From positions 248,001 to 312,000 of the forward strand of contig NC_016887.1 in NCBI RefSeq assembly GCF_000284035.1: a DNA stretch of 64,000 nt, read 5' to 3'. Under the pieces are notes generated by a model. That model was not told where the DNA came from and searched no databases. It saw only the letters and a list, made by a program, of their open reading frames with translations. This DNA comes from Nocardia cyriacigeorgica GUH-2 (GTDB lineage Bacteria > Actinomycetota > Actinomycetes > Mycobacteriales > Mycobacteriaceae). The stretch's first letter is position 1. Every line of letters starts with the position of its first letter. Position numbers and translations under genes: made by a program. Positions 52,997 through 63,700 of this stretch are shown piece after piece.

Positions 52997-55798
52997 GTGG
53001 CTCTGTACCGGAAGTACCGACCGGCGTCGTTGGCTGAGGTAGTGGGTCAGGAGCACGTCACCGACCCGCTGGGCACCGCGCTCGACACCGGGCGGATCAG
53101 TCATGCCTACCTGTTCTCCGGGCCACGCGGGTGCGGTAAGACCTCCTCGGCGCGGATCCTGGCGCGTTCGCTGAACTGCGCGGAAGGCCCCACCTCGCGG
53201 CCGTGCGGGGTGTGCCCGTCGTGTGTGGCGCTGGCGCCCGGCGGTCCCGGCAACCTCGACGTCATCGAGCTCGACGCCGCCAGCCACGGCGGTGTCGACG
53301 ACACCCGTGAGCTGCGCGACCGCGCCTTCTACGCGCCCGCCGAATCGCGCTACCGGGTGTTCATCGTCGACGAGGCGCATATGGTCACCACGGCCGGATT
53401 CAACGCGCTGCTCAAGATCGTCGAGGAGCCGCCGGCCCATCTGATCTTCATCTTCGCCACCACCGAACCGGACAAGGTGCTGCCGACCATCCGCTCGCGC
53501 ACCCACCACTACCCGTTCCGGCTGCTGCCGCCCGCCACCATGCGCGGATTGCTCGGCCGCATCTGCGAACAGGAGAACGTGCCGGTCGAGGAGGCGGTGT
53601 ACCCGCTGGTGATCCGGGCCGGCGGTGGTTCCCCGCGCGACAGCCTCAGCGTGCTCGACCAGTTGCTGGCCGGTGCCGGGCCCGAGGGCGTCACCTATGC
53701 CCGCGCGGTATCGCTGCTCGGCGTCACCGATGTGGCCTTGATCGACGACGCCGTCGAGGCGCTGGCCGCCTCCGACGGTGCCGCGCTGTTCGGCACCATC
53801 GACCGGGTGATGGAGGCCGGGCACGATCCGCGCCGCTTCTCCGTCGACCTGCTCGAGCGCCTGCGCGATCTGATCCTGTTGCGCGCGGTCCCCGACGCCG
53901 CCGACCGCGGCCTGGTCGCCGCCCCGGGCGATCAGCTCGAACGCATGCAGGCCCAAGCCGACAGCCTCGGCCCTGCCGCCCTCACCCGCTACGCCGAACT
54001 CCTGCACGCCGGCCTCGGCGAAATGCGCGGCGCCACCGCCCCCCGCCTGCTGCTCGAAGTCATCTGCGCCCGCATGCTGCTGCCCGCCGCCACCGACTCC
54101 GACGCGGCCGCCCTGCAACGCCTGGAACACCTCGAACGCCAATTCGCCTCCGGCGCGGTCCCTTCCGCCCCGGCCGGCGCTCCCGCCGCCGGCCCCGCGG
54201 CAGCTCCGCCCGCCCCGGCCCCCGCCGACCCCAACCGCCGCCGCGGCGCCGAAGCCCTTGCCGCCCTGCGCGAATCGCGCGCGCCGAAGCGTGAGTCCGA
54301 CGAGTCGCAGGCGGCCGCAACGAGCACCGCTCCCGGGCGCCCAGCCCGCGAGTCCTCGGCCGGGCCGAGCGCACCGGCGGCGGACCGGCCGGATGTCCAG
54401 CAGGTACAGCCTGCGGCCGCGCACGGAGAGCCTGCTGGCGAGCCGGTGGAGCCCACCGCAGGCCAGGTGCAGCACGCCGCGCCGGTTGCCGCGCAGCCGA
54501 GCGCTGAACAGCCCCAGCCGATGGCCGGTTCGCCGACCGTTAGGCACGAATCCGCACCCGGCGGGCGGCCAGAAGCAGGTCACCAGGCTGATTCGCGTGA
54601 TAGGGCCTCGGGCGATGAGCAGGTGGCCGCGTCGAGCGCAGGGCAGCCGAGCGTCGGCGCATCTGTGCCGGACGCAGGACCGCGTGACGAGCAAGCACCG
54701 GTACCGGACCGGGACGCGGGGATCGGAGCCGGGGGTGTATCGCCTGAGTCGGCGGCGACGAGCGGAACCGGCGGCGAGGGCGACCATGCGGCTCGAGCCG
54801 ACGATGCGGGCGGCGAGTCCAGCGCTGTCGGCGCCCGCCCGGAGCCGGCGGCGAGTCCGCGCTCGGAGGCACCCCATGCGGGCGGCCCGGCCGGTGCGGA
54901 TGCCGAACGGAATCAGGCGGCCGCACCCGCTCACGCGGCCACCACCGCCGAACCCGGCCCGACGGTCCACCCCGACGACCACGCCCAGCAGGCAGCGCCG
55001 CCGGCCGATTCGCCGGAACCCCAGGCGCCCCCGACCGGCGACCCCTTGGCCGAACTCGAAGCCGCATGGACCGATATCAAGGCCGAGGTCCGCAAGATCG
55101 CCATCGCGGTGCACGCCATGCTCACCGCTGCCGCGCCGGCGCGCGTCGACGGGAACACCGCGGTGTTCGTCCATCCGCACGACGCGCTGGTCAAGCGGCT
55201 GTCGGAGCAGCGCAGTGTGGACGCGCTGCGGTCGGCGTTGCAGACGGTGCTCGGTCGTGAGTTCGAGGTGCGGTTCGAAGCGGGAGCCGGGCAGACCGCC
55301 CCGCGCGGTGGCGCCGGGACGCGCGGCCGGGGTGGCCGGGAATCGGGCGGGTCGCGCCGGGGAACGGACGCCGACGACCCCGCACCGGCGCCCGGAGCAG
55401 CCGAACCGTCCGCCCCGCGCAGCTTCTCCCGGCCGAGCGCGGCCGCGTCCACCGCGGCCGGTGAGGCGCCGTCCGCTCCTGAGCCCGCCGGAGGCGAGGC
55501 CGCATCCAGGCCGAACGCCCGCCCGGCGAGCGCTCCACCCCGCTTCTCCCGCCCCAGCCAGGCCAAGGCCGCCCCGGTAGCCGACGACGACATTCCGCCG
55601 CCGGATTACCCCGATCTACCCGACGATCCGGGCCCGGACGACTACAGCAGTGCCCCGATCCCGCCGCCCACACCGGAGGAAGAGCAGGAGATGCTGGCCG
55701 AATCCGCGCGTCCGGTGGCGCCGGGTGACCGGCAGGACCCGGACGAGGTCGCCCTGCAATTGCTCGCCTCTGAGCTGGGCGCCGTGCGTTTGGAGTGA
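52997..55798 (+). CDS. dnaX: DNA polymerase III subunits gamma and tau
   Basis: A 933-aa clamp loader. Walker A GPRGCGKTS lies at residues 42-50, the zinc module at C61, C70, C73 and C76, the DEAH Walker B at 125-128, and a sensor region follows. Domain III ends by about residue 370. Residues 385-690 are a very long Pro/Ala/Glu-rich low-complexity linker, followed by a tau-like polymerase-binding domain (about 700-780) and more low complexity. No clear frameshift site for making gamma was seen. The GTG start leads directly into ALYRKYRP, as in other DnaX proteins. In mycobacteria the gene adjoins the Rv3722c-type aminotransferase. Confidence 0.95.
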   Translation: MALYRKYRPASLAEVVGQEHVTDPLGTALDTGRISHAYLFSGPRGCGKTSSARILARSLNCAEGPTSRPCGVCPSCVALAPGGPGNLDVIELDAASHGGVDDTRELRDRAFYAPAESRYRVFIVDEAHMVTTAGFNALLKIVEEPPAHLIFIFATTEPDKVLPTIRSRTHHYPFRLLPPATMRGLLGRICEQENVPVEEAVYPLVIRAGGGSPRDSLSVLDQLLAGAGPEGVTYARAVSLLGVTDVALIDDAVEALAASDGAALFGTIDRVMEAGHDPRRFSVDLLERLRDLILLRAVPDAADRGLVAAPGDQLERMQAQADSLGPAALTRYAELLHAGLGEMRGATAPRLLLEVICARMLLPAATDSDAAALQRLEHLERQFASGAVPSAPAGAPAAGPAAAPPAPAPADPNRRRGAEALAALRESRAPKRESDESQAAATSTAPGRPARESSAGPSAPAADRPDVQQVQPAAAHGEPAGEPVEPTAGQVQHAAPVAAQPSAEQPQPMAGSPTVRHESAPGGRPEAGHQADSRDRASGDEQVAASSAGQPSVGASVPDAGPRDEQAPVPDRDAGIGAGGVSPESAATSGTGGEGDHAARADDAGGESSAVGARPEPAASPRSEAPHAGGPAGADAERNQAAAPAHAATTAEPGPTVHPDDHAQQAAPPADSPEPQAPPTGDPLAELEAAWTDIKAEVRKIAIAVHAMLTAAAPARVDGNTAVFVHPHDALVKRLSEQRSVDALRSALQTVLGREFEVRFEAGAGQTAPRGGAGTRGRGGRESGGSRRGTDADDPAPAPGAAEPSAPRSFSRPSAAASTAAGEAPSAPEPAGGEAASRPNARPASAPPRFSRPSQAKAAPVADDDIPPPDYPDLPDDPGPDDYSSAPIPPPTPEEEQEMLAESARPVAPGDRQDPDEVALQLLASELGAVRLE

Positions 55799-56213
55799 GG
55801 CGCATCGCACCCGGCCAGAGGGTTGACAACCAGTGCCCACCCAACGTTAAGTTAACCGGAGTTCGCATCCGGCGGTAGTATGTGCGGGTGGCCGCGAGCT
55901 CACGGAAGCCGAGGTTCTATCGTATGCCCAGGCGTACGGGCGACCTCGTCTTGCGTCGGCAGGCCCATGCCATCGTTTGTACAGCGTTAGGCGGTAGCGA
56001 CGAGGACTGGGCAGGCGGCAGCTCGAGTAACCACCGCGGTTGCGTGAGCAGCGCGAATTGAACATGGGCGGTGTGAGCGTGGTGGCACGACTGACACCGG
56101 GAGTACCGCGAATTGAATACACACGGTCGGTCTCATGGCCGGTCGGCGAGGTTACCCGCGCCGGTGCCGCCTAGCGCGGTCCGGGCGCAACCCTAGGAAG
56201 GAAACACTCCGAT
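55799..56213. other. Intergenic region before fadA, 415 bp
   Basis: No supported gene. It carries a promoter-like element at 55823-55856 and an 11-bp direct repeat CGCGAATTGAA at 56052-56062 and 56107-56117. AAGGAAGGA near 56197 is likely the fadA ribosome site. The long leader may carry additional control. Confidence 0.55.
55823..55856 (+). promoter_or_regulatory. Promoter with overlapping palindrome upstream of fadAB
   Basis: TTGACA at 55823-55828 is followed after 17 bp by GTTAAG as -10. The -10 lies within GTTAA-G-TTAAC (55846-55856), a perfect 11-bp palindrome suited to a repressor. It is a candidate site for a fatty-acid-sensing TetR such as FadR, but the link is inferred. Confidence 0.58.
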
Positions 56214-57425
56214 ATGACCACAGAGGCCTACATTTTCGAGGCCATCCGCACCCCGCGCGGCCGCAACAAGAAGGGGTCGCTGCACTCGGTCAAGCCGATC
56301 GACCTCACCACGGGTCTGGTTCAGGAGCTGCGCAATCGCTTCCCGAACCTCGACGAAGACCGGATCTCGGATCTGATCCTCGGTGTCGTTTCCCCGGTCG
56401 GTGACCAGGGTGCCGATATCGCCCGCACCACCGTGCTCACCGCGGGCCTGCCCGACACCGTCGGCGGCTTCCAGCTCAACCGCTTCTGCGCCTCCGGCCT
56501 CGAGGCCGTGAACCTGGCCGCGCAGAAGGTCCGCTCCGGCTTCGACGACCTGGTCATCGCCGGTGGCGTCGAGTCCATGTCGCGTGTGCCGATGGGCTCC
56601 GACGGTGGCGCCTGGGCCATGGACCCGGCCACCGCCTACGACACCTACTTCGTCCCGCAGGGTGTGTCCGCCGACCTGATCGCCACCATCGAGGGCTTCT
56701 CCCGCGATGACGTCGACGCCTACGCGGTGCGCTCGCAGGAACTGGCCGCCAAGGCCACCTCCGGCGGCTACTTCGCCAAGTCGATCGTTCCGGTCAAGGA
56801 TCAGAACGGCCTGGTCGTGCTCGACAACGACGAGCACATGCGTCCCGGCACCACCGCCGAGGACCTCGCCAAGCTCAACCCCTCCTTCGCCGGTCTGGGC
56901 GAGATGGGCGGCTTCGACGCGGTGGCGCTGCAGAAGTTCCACTTCGTCGAGAAGATCAACCACGTCCACCACGGTGGTAACAGCTCCGGCATCGTCGACG
57001 GCGCCGCGCTGCTGCTGATCGGTACCGAAGAGGCGGGCAAGGCCTCCGGCCTGACCCCGCGCGCCCGCGTCGTGGCCACCGCCACCAGCGGTGCCGACGC
57101 CACCATCATGCTGACCGGCCCGACCCCGGCCGCGAAGAAGGCCCTGGCCAAGGCCGGCCTGACCATCGACGACATGGACCTGGTCGAGATCAACGAGGCC
57201 TTCGCCTCGGTGGTGCTGAAGTTCCAGAAGGACCTGAAGGTTCCGGACGAGAAGCTGAACGTCAACGGTGGCGCGATCGCCATGGGTCACCCGCTGGGTG
57301 CCACCGGCGCGATGATCACCGGCACCATGGTCGACGAGCTGGAGCGCCGCAACGGCCGCTACGCGCTGATCACCCTGTGCATCGGCGGCGGCATGGGCGT
57401 GGCCACCATCATCGAGCGCGTCTGA
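56214..57425 (+). CDS. fadA: Acetyl-CoA C-acetyltransferase (thiolase) FadA
   Basis: A 403-aa thiolase II. The active-site Cys is in [24 protein letters not shown] is the second signature and [16 protein letters not shown] plus CIGGGMG complete the site. It catalyses the last step of fatty-acid beta-oxidation, releasing acetyl-CoA. fadB starts 37 bp downstream, so the two form the trifunctional-type complex in one operon. GAAGGAAAC lies just before the ATG. Confidence 0.95.
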   Translation: MTTEAYIFEAIRTPRGRNKKGSLHSVKPIDLTTGLVQELRNRFPNLDEDRISDLILGVVSPVGDQGADIARTTVLTAGLPDTVGGFQLNRFCASGLEAVNLAAQKVRSGFDDLVIAGGVESMSRVPMGSDGGAWAMDPATAYDTYFVPQGVSADLIATIEGFSRDDVDAYAVRSQELAAKATSGGYFAKSIVPVKDQNGLVVLDNDEHMRPGTTAEDLAKLNPSFAGLGEMGGFDAVALQKFHFVEKINHVHHGGNSSGIVDGAALLLIGTEEAGKASGLTPRARVVATATSGADATIMLTGPTPAAKKALAKAGLTIDDMDLVEINEAFASVVLKFQKDLKVPDEKLNVNGGAIAMGHPLGATGAMITGTMVDELERRNGRYALITLCIGGGMGVATIIERV

Positions 57426-57462
57426 TCCCCCCGACCGACATTTCACAAGGAGAACGAACACT

Positions 57463-59613
57463 GTGAGCGAGACCAACATGATCGGTTGGGAGCAGGATTC
57501 GGACGGCATCGTCGTTTTGACGATGGACGACCCGAACCAGGGCGCCAACACGATGAACGACCTGTACAAGAAGTCGATGACCGCGACGGTCGAGCGGCTC
57601 GAGGCCGAAAAGGACAACATCACCGGTGTGGTGCTGACCTCGGCCAAGAAGACCTTCTTCGCCGGTGGCGACCTGAAGAACATGATGAAGGTCACCAAGG
57701 ACGACGCCCAGCAGCTGATGGACGAGCTGGGCGAGATCAAGGGTGCGCTGCGTCGCCTCGAGCTGCTGGGCAAGCCGGTCGTGGCCGCCATCAACGGCGC
57801 CGCCCTCGGCGGTGGCCTGGAGATCGCGCTGGCCTGTCACTACCGCATCGCGGCCGACGTCAAGGGTTCGCAGATCGGTCTGCCCGAGGCCACCCTCGGC
57901 CTGCTGCCCGCCGGTGGCGGCATCATCCGCACCGTGCGCATGCTCGGCCTGCAGGGCGCCCTGATGGGTGTGCTGCTGCAGGGCCAGCGCAACAAGCCGG
58001 CCAAGGCCAAGGAGATCGGCCTGGTCAACGAGCTGGTCGGCACCGTCGAGGAGCTGATCCCGGCCGCCAAGGCGTGGATCAAGGCCAACCCCGAGGGTGG
58101 CGTGCAGCCGTGGGACAAGAAGGGCTTCAAGATCCCCGGCGGCACCCCGTCCTCGCCGGCCTTCGCCGCGAACCTGCCTGCCTTCCCGGCCAACCTGCGC
58201 AAGCAGATCAAGGGCGCGAACATGCCTGCCCCGCGGGCGATCATGGCCGCCGCGGTCGAGGGTTCGCAGGTCGACTTCGACAACGCCTCGCTGATCGAGT
58301 CGCGTTACTTCGTGAACCTGCTGACCGGCCCGGTCGCCAAGAACATGATCCAGGCGTTCTTCTTCGACCTGCAGTCGATCAACAACGGTGGTTCGCGTCC
58401 GGCCGACGTGCCCAAGCGTGAGATCAAGAAGGTCGGCGTGCTGGGCGCGGGCATGATGGGCGCCGGTATCGCCTACGTCTCCGCCAAGGCCGGCTACGAG
58501 GTCGTGCTCAAGGACGTCACCCTCGAGGCCGCCGAGCGTGGCAAGGGCTACTCGGAGAAGATCGAGGCCAAGGCCCTCTCCCGTGGCAAGACCACCGAGG
58601 AGAAGTCCAAGGCGCTGCTGGACCGGATCAAGCCGACCGCGGACGCGGCCGACTTCGCCGGTGTCGACTTCGTCATCGAGGCCGTCTTCGAGAACACCGA
58701 GCTCAAGCACAAGGTGTTCCAGGAGATCGAGGACATCGTCGACGCGGACGCCCTGCTGGGCTCCAACACCTCCACCCTGCCGATCACCGGTCTGGCGACC
58801 GGCGTGAAGCGCCAGGAGGACTTCATCGGCATCCACTTCTTCTCGCCGGTCGACAAGATGCCGCTGGTGGAGATCATCAAGGGTGAGAAGACCTCGCCCG
58901 AGGCGCTGGCGCGGGTGTTCGACTACACCCTCGCGATCAAGAAGACCCCGATTGTCGTCAACGACAGCCGCGGCTTCTTCACCTCGCGCGTGATCGGCAC
59001 CTTCGTCAACGAGGCGATCGCCATGCTGGGCGAGGGCATCGCGCCCGCGACCATCGAGCAGGCGGGCCTGCAGGCCGGCTACCCGGCCGCGCCGCTGCAG
59101 CTGTCGGATGAGCTGAACATGAAGCTCATGCTGAAGATCGCCAAGGAGACCGAAGAGGCCATCGCGCGTGGTGAGGTCACCATGGGCAAGGAGCGTCACC
59201 CGGCCATCGACGTCATCGAGTTCATGGTGAACTCGGGTCGCCCGGGCCGCCTGGAGAAGGCCGGCTTCTACGACTACGACGAGAACGGCAAGCGCATCGG
59301 TCTGTGGTCCGGCCTGGCCGAGCACTACAAGTCGAACATCGGCTTCGGCGTGCCGATCCAGGATCTGATCGACCGCATGCTGTTCATCGAGGCCATCGAG
59401 ACCCAGAAGTGCTTCGACGAGGGTGTGCTGGAGACCACCGCCGACGCCAACATCGGCTCGATCTTCGGTATCGGTTACCCGGCCTGGACCGGTGGTGTGC
59501 ACCAGTTCATCGTCGGTTACCCGGGTGGCCAGGAGGCCTTCGTGGCTCGCGCCGACGAGCTGGCCAAGACCTACGGCGCGCGTTTCGAGGTTCCGGCTTC
59601 GCTGCGCAAGTAG
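57463..59613 (+). CDS. fadB: Fatty oxidation complex alpha subunit FadB
   Basis: A 716-aa bifunctional protein: enoyl-CoA hydratase (residues 1-280; oxyanion-hole INGAALGGGLEIALACHYRIAAD) fused to 3-hydroxyacyl-CoA dehydrogenase (NAD motif GVLGAGMMGAGIA at about 325, then FFSPVDKMPLVEII and two C-terminal helical domains). It runs the two middle steps of beta-oxidation and works with FadA. The GTG at 57463 follows AAGGAG. The terminator at 59646 ends the operon. Confidence 0.95.
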   Translation: MSETNMIGWEQDSDGIVVLTMDDPNQGANTMNDLYKKSMTATVERLEAEKDNITGVVLTSAKKTFFAGGDLKNMMKVTKDDAQQLMDELGEIKGALRRLELLGKPVVAAINGAALGGGLEIALACHYRIAADVKGSQIGLPEATLGLLPAGGGIIRTVRMLGLQGALMGVLLQGQRNKPAKAKEIGLVNELVGTVEELIPAAKAWIKANPEGGVQPWDKKGFKIPGGTPSSPAFAANLPAFPANLRKQIKGANMPAPRAIMAAAVEGSQVDFDNASLIESRYFVNLLTGPVAKNMIQAFFFDLQSINNGGSRPADVPKREIKKVGVLGAGMMGAGIAYVSAKAGYEVVLKDVTLEAAERGKGYSEKIEAKALSRGKTTEEKSKALLDRIKPTADAADFAGVDFVIEAVFENTELKHKVFQEIEDIVDADALLGSNTSTLPITGLATGVKRQEDFIGIHFFSPVDKMPLVEIIKGEKTSPEALARVFDYTLAIKKTPIVVNDSRGFFTSRVIGTFVNEAIAMLGEGIAPATIEQAGLQAGYPAAPLQLSDELNMKLMLKIAKETEEAIARGEVTMGKERHPAIDVIEFMVNSGRPGRLEKAGFYDYDENGKRIGLWSGLAEHYKSNIGFGVPIQDLIDRMLFIEAIETQKCFDEGVLETTADANIGSIFGIGYPAWTGGVHQFIVGYPGGQEAFVARADELAKTYGARFEVPASLRK

Positions 59614-59645
59614 TCCCTGGGCGCGGTCACTGAATCGCGAAAGGC

Positions 59646-59680
59646 AAGGCCCGTCACCGTGTTTCGCGGTGGCGGGCCTT
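59646..59680 (+). terminator. Terminator after fadB
   Basis: AAGGCCCGTCACCG is mirrored by CGGTGGCGGGCCTT (one T-G pair) around a short loop, 33 bp after fadB. A T-poor tail weakens the call slightly. Confidence 0.78.
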
Positions 59681-59778
59681 CGCCGTTTCCAGTGCGGTCG
59701 CCGCCGGTCCGAGCGCGTGCGGAGCCGGGCTCACCCGTGCCGCAGGGGAGCGGTGAGGTCCCGGCTAACGTCGGAGGC

Positions 59779-60531
59779 GTGGAATTCGGCGAGCATCTCG
59801 AGCAGCTCACGGCGCATGCGGCGGCCTTGCGGGCCGACGCGCTGGCCTGCGGACCGGGCGCGGCGGTGCCGACCTGTCCGGAATGGACTGTGCGGCAACT
59901 GATTCGGCACCTCGCCCGGGTGTACCAGTGGGTGGAGAGGGCCATGCGGGGTGCACCGGGCGGACTCGACCCGATCCAGGCCGACGAGCCACCGGCCGAG
60001 TGGCCGGAGTTGATCGCCTACTGGGATGCCCGGCTGAAGGACTTGCTCAGCGCTCTGACAGAACTCGGCCCCGATGCACCCACCTGGGTGTTACCCGGCG
60101 GCGCGACCGCGACGGCGAGCTTCTGGGCCCGCAGACAGGCCCACGAGACCGCCATCCACCGGCTCGACGCCGCACATGCCCGGATCGGCTCGGTGGATCC
60201 CGGCGCGGTCGCCGAACTCTTCGACACCCGATTCGCCGCCGACGGCATCGATGAGGCGCTGCGCGTGACCATCCCGCGTCAACTGCGCCGCAACCCACCG
60301 CATCGCACGGGCAGCATTCTCGTGCACGCCGTGGACACCGATCTCGCCTGGACCGTGCGACTCTCGACCGACGGCGAACCGGTGCGCGTGCAGGCAGGCG
60401 GCCCGCCGACACCCGCCGACGCCTCCATCAGCGGCTCCGCCGACCAGGTGTACCGGGCGATCTGGCAGCGCCCCAGCCGCGCCGTCCGCCGTGGCGATCT
60501 GGGCCTGACCGCCGCCCTCACCCCACCCTGA
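59779..60531 (+). CDS. Mycothiol-dependent maleylpyruvate-isomerase-like protein
   Basis: A 250-aa protein of the TIGR03083 group with an N-terminal DinB-like mycothiol-binding domain (VPTCPEWTVRQLIRHLARVYQWVER) whose conserved His residues (RQLIRHL, HETAIHRLDA) match the metal site, and a C-terminal domain ending SADQVYRAIWQR. It would use mycothiol or act as a related hydrolase. A TAACGT -10-like box lies 8 bp before the GTG at 59779, so the transcript may be leaderless. The function is inferred from the family. Confidence 0.78.
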   Translation: MEFGEHLEQLTAHAAALRADALACGPGAAVPTCPEWTVRQLIRHLARVYQWVERAMRGAPGGLDPIQADEPPAEWPELIAYWDARLKDLLSALTELGPDAPTWVLPGGATATASFWARRQAHETAIHRLDAAHARIGSVDPGAVAELFDTRFAADGIDEALRVTIPRQLRRNPPHRTGSILVHAVDTDLAWTVRLSTDGEPVRVQAGGPPTPADASISGSADQVYRAIWQRPSRAVRRGDLGLTAALTPP

Positions 60532-60736
60532 TCCGATCGCCCGCCACGCGGGCCGGGAAACCCACCCACGCCGCGGCGCACCGAGCTACGTTGGAGTATG
60601 CGCAGAGGATTCGGATACCGGGGCTACACCGGGTCCGGAGGCCGAGCGCACGACGGCCGTCGGGCGATCCGCTCGACCGCCCGAGAACAGGATGTGCTCG
60701 TCGGCCGCCGATTCGTCGGGAGTGCGAGGTGGTGAG

Positions 60737-63700
60737 ATGGATCCACGGGCGCGTTCGGACCGCGCGGGCCGTGAGCCGGGCAGCGTCGTCTCCGACACGG
60801 CACGCTGGCAGCCCGACCTCGGCACGCGGACCCCGGGCCGCGAGCCGGACGCCGACGCCGAACCGGCCGAGCCCGACGCCGCCGACTCGGTAGCCGACGC
60901 CGCCGCAGGTCCCGGCGCCGCCGCACGACCCGCCGTCTCCGGTAACGGCGACACGGGCACCCGGCCCGAGGACCGCGACACCCAGGAAAACAACCCCATC
61001 GCCATCGAGGACGAACTCGAGGCCATGGGCCTGTCGGGAGCGCGCGAGATCGGGCACGGCGGCTTCGGCGTCGTCTACCGGTGTGTACAGCGCGCACTCG
61101 ACCGGGTCGTCGCGGTGAAGGTGCTCTCCTCCGATATCGACGACGAGAGCCGCGAGCGGTTCCTGCGCGAGGAACACGCGATGGGCCGGCTGTCCGGGCA
61201 CCCCAATATCGTCGACATCCTCCAGGTCGATGTCACCGCCACCGGCAGGCCGTTCATTGTCATGCCGTACGCCACCCGCGGTTCGCTCGAGGTGGTCGTG
61301 CGCGACAACGGCCCGCTCACCTGGTCGGACACCTTGCGCGCCGGGGTGAAGCTGGCCGGTGCGATCGAGAGCGCGCACCGGGCGGGCATCCTGCACCGCG
61401 ACGTCAAACCGGCCAATGTGCTGCTCAGTTCCTATGGCGAGCCGCAGCTCACCGATTTCGGTATAGCCCGGGTGCCCGGCGGGTTCCGCACCTCGAGCAG
61501 CATGATCACCGGCTCACCGGCGTTCACCGCGCCAGAGGTGCTCAAGGGTGACGAGCCGACGGTCCGCTCGGATGTCTACGGGCTCGGCGCGACCTTGTTC
61601 GCGCTGCTCACCGGCCATGCCGCCTTCGAACGTCAGGCGGGGGAGAAGGTGGTGGCCCAGTTTCTGCGGATCACCACCCAGCCGGTACCGGACCTGCGCG
61701 AGCAGGACATCCCCGCCGACGTCGCCGCCGCCATCGAGCACGCCATGGCGCAGCATCCGGACGACCGGCCCGCCTCGGCCTACGAGTTCGGCGAGATGCT
61801 GCGCGCCATCCAGCGCGCGCACGGGCAGATGGCCGACGAGATGGCCTTGCTCGACACCACCGACGAAGCCGATGCGGTGCCCTCGCAGGCCGGCCGGACC
61901 GCCGTCACCGCCCGCCGCAGCTGGCCGCTGAACCTGAGCCCGCCCACCCCGCGCCCCGGCTACGACCCGTCACCGACCGCCACGCTGCCACCGACCGCGG
62001 CCACCAAGTTCCGCCCGCCCACCCCGGCCCGGGAACCGATTCCACGCACCCGGCTGCTCGACATCCTGCGCACGGGCGGTCGCCGCAGGCTCGCGGTGAT
62101 CCACGCGCCCGCCGGTTTCGGCAAGAGCACCCTGGCCGCGCAGTGGCGCGCCGAGCTCACCGCCGACGGTGTCGCGGTCGCCTGGATCGGTATCGACAGC
62201 GACGACGACAACGAGATCTGGTTCCTGGCCCACCTGATCGAAGCGATCCGCCGGGTCCGCCCCGATATTGGCACCGGCCTGGATCAGGTGCTCGAAGAAC
62301 AGCCCGCCGACGCCGTCGCCTACGCCATCACCACCCTCATCGACGACGTGCACGCCGGCGGCGCCACGGTCGTGGTCGTGGTCGACGACTGGCATCGCAT
62401 CACCGATCCGGGTACCCGCCGGGTGATGGATTCGCTGCTGGACAACGGCTGCCATCACCTGCGTTTCGTGGTGACCAGCCGCGACCAGTCCGGGCTGCCG
62501 ATCAGCCGGATGCGGGTGCGCGACGAGCTGGTCGAGATCGGTTCGGCGCAACTGCGGCTGACCCGTGAGGAAACCCGGCAGATCCTGGTGGAGCGCAACC
62601 GATTCAGCCTCACCGACGACCAGATCGACGATCTGTACCGCGCCACCGACGGCTGGCCCGCCGCCGTGCAGCTGATCAGCCTGGCACTGCGCGGCAACCC
62701 GGATCCGGCGCCGTTGATCGAGCATCTGGCCGAGGGCGGGCACGGCATTCGCGAATACCTGGCCGAGAACGTCATCGACGGGCTCGAACCGCGCATGGTG
62801 GATTTCCTCACCGCCATCTCGATCGCGGAGAAGGTATCCGGTTCGCTGGCCGCGGCGCTCTCGGACGATCCGGGCGCCGAGCACCTGCTCGAACAGGCCG
62901 AACAGCGCGAATTGTTCGTGCGGCGAGTCGAATACGATCCGGAGTGGTTCCGGGTGCAGCCGCTGTTCGCCGAACATCTGCGCGCCCGGCTCGAACGCAG
63001 CGATCCGGCGCAGGTCAAGGCGCTGCACCGCAAGGCAGCCCGCTGGTACGCCGAACATCAGCTGCTGCGCAAGTCTGTCGATCACGCGGTGGCGGCGACC
63101 GATCTGAAGATGGCGCTGGATCTGCTGGAGAGCGGCGGCATGGATCTGATCGACGGATCGCGGCTGGCCACGCTGCTCGGCACGGTCTCGAAGCTGCCGG
63201 TGCAGCAGGTGGCTTCGCGGTCGAAGCTGTTGATGGCGGTGGCGCGGGCCAATGTGAACCTGCAACAGTCCGGTGCGGCGCGCAGTGCGCTGGGCCGGTT
63301 GTCGAATGTGTTGTCGCGAGGGCCGTCCGGTGACGCCGACGTCATCCGGCAGCGGTGCCAGGCCGCGGTGCTCGCCGCCGCCGACCAGGTCGCCCGTGAC
63401 CACACCGAGGGCGTGGCCGAGCAGATCGCCGACTGCCTGGAACACCCCGACGAACTTCCGGCCTGGACGGTCTCGACCGCGGCCAACCTGATCTCGTTCG
63501 TGCGGTTGTGCGAGTTCGACTTCGACGGCGCCCGCGCGATCCAGGACTGGGCCGCCGACTATCACGAACGGTCCAAGGACCCGCTGGGCAGCGTGTTCGG
63601 GTTGTGCAGCCGTGGCGCGGTCGCCTACGAACAGCTCGACATCGCCACCGCCGCACAATGTTTCCAGCAGGCCTTCGATATCGCGCGGGCGCGCTCGGGT

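Noticed and set aside
52964..55180. Long minus-strand open frame opposite dnaX
   Set aside because: High-GC shadow of dnaX; low-complexity Gly/Arg composition and no motif.
56052..56117. CGCGAATTGAA repeats as an attachment site
   Set aside because: They are short direct repeats with no integrase or tRNA nearby; a regulatory role is more plausible.
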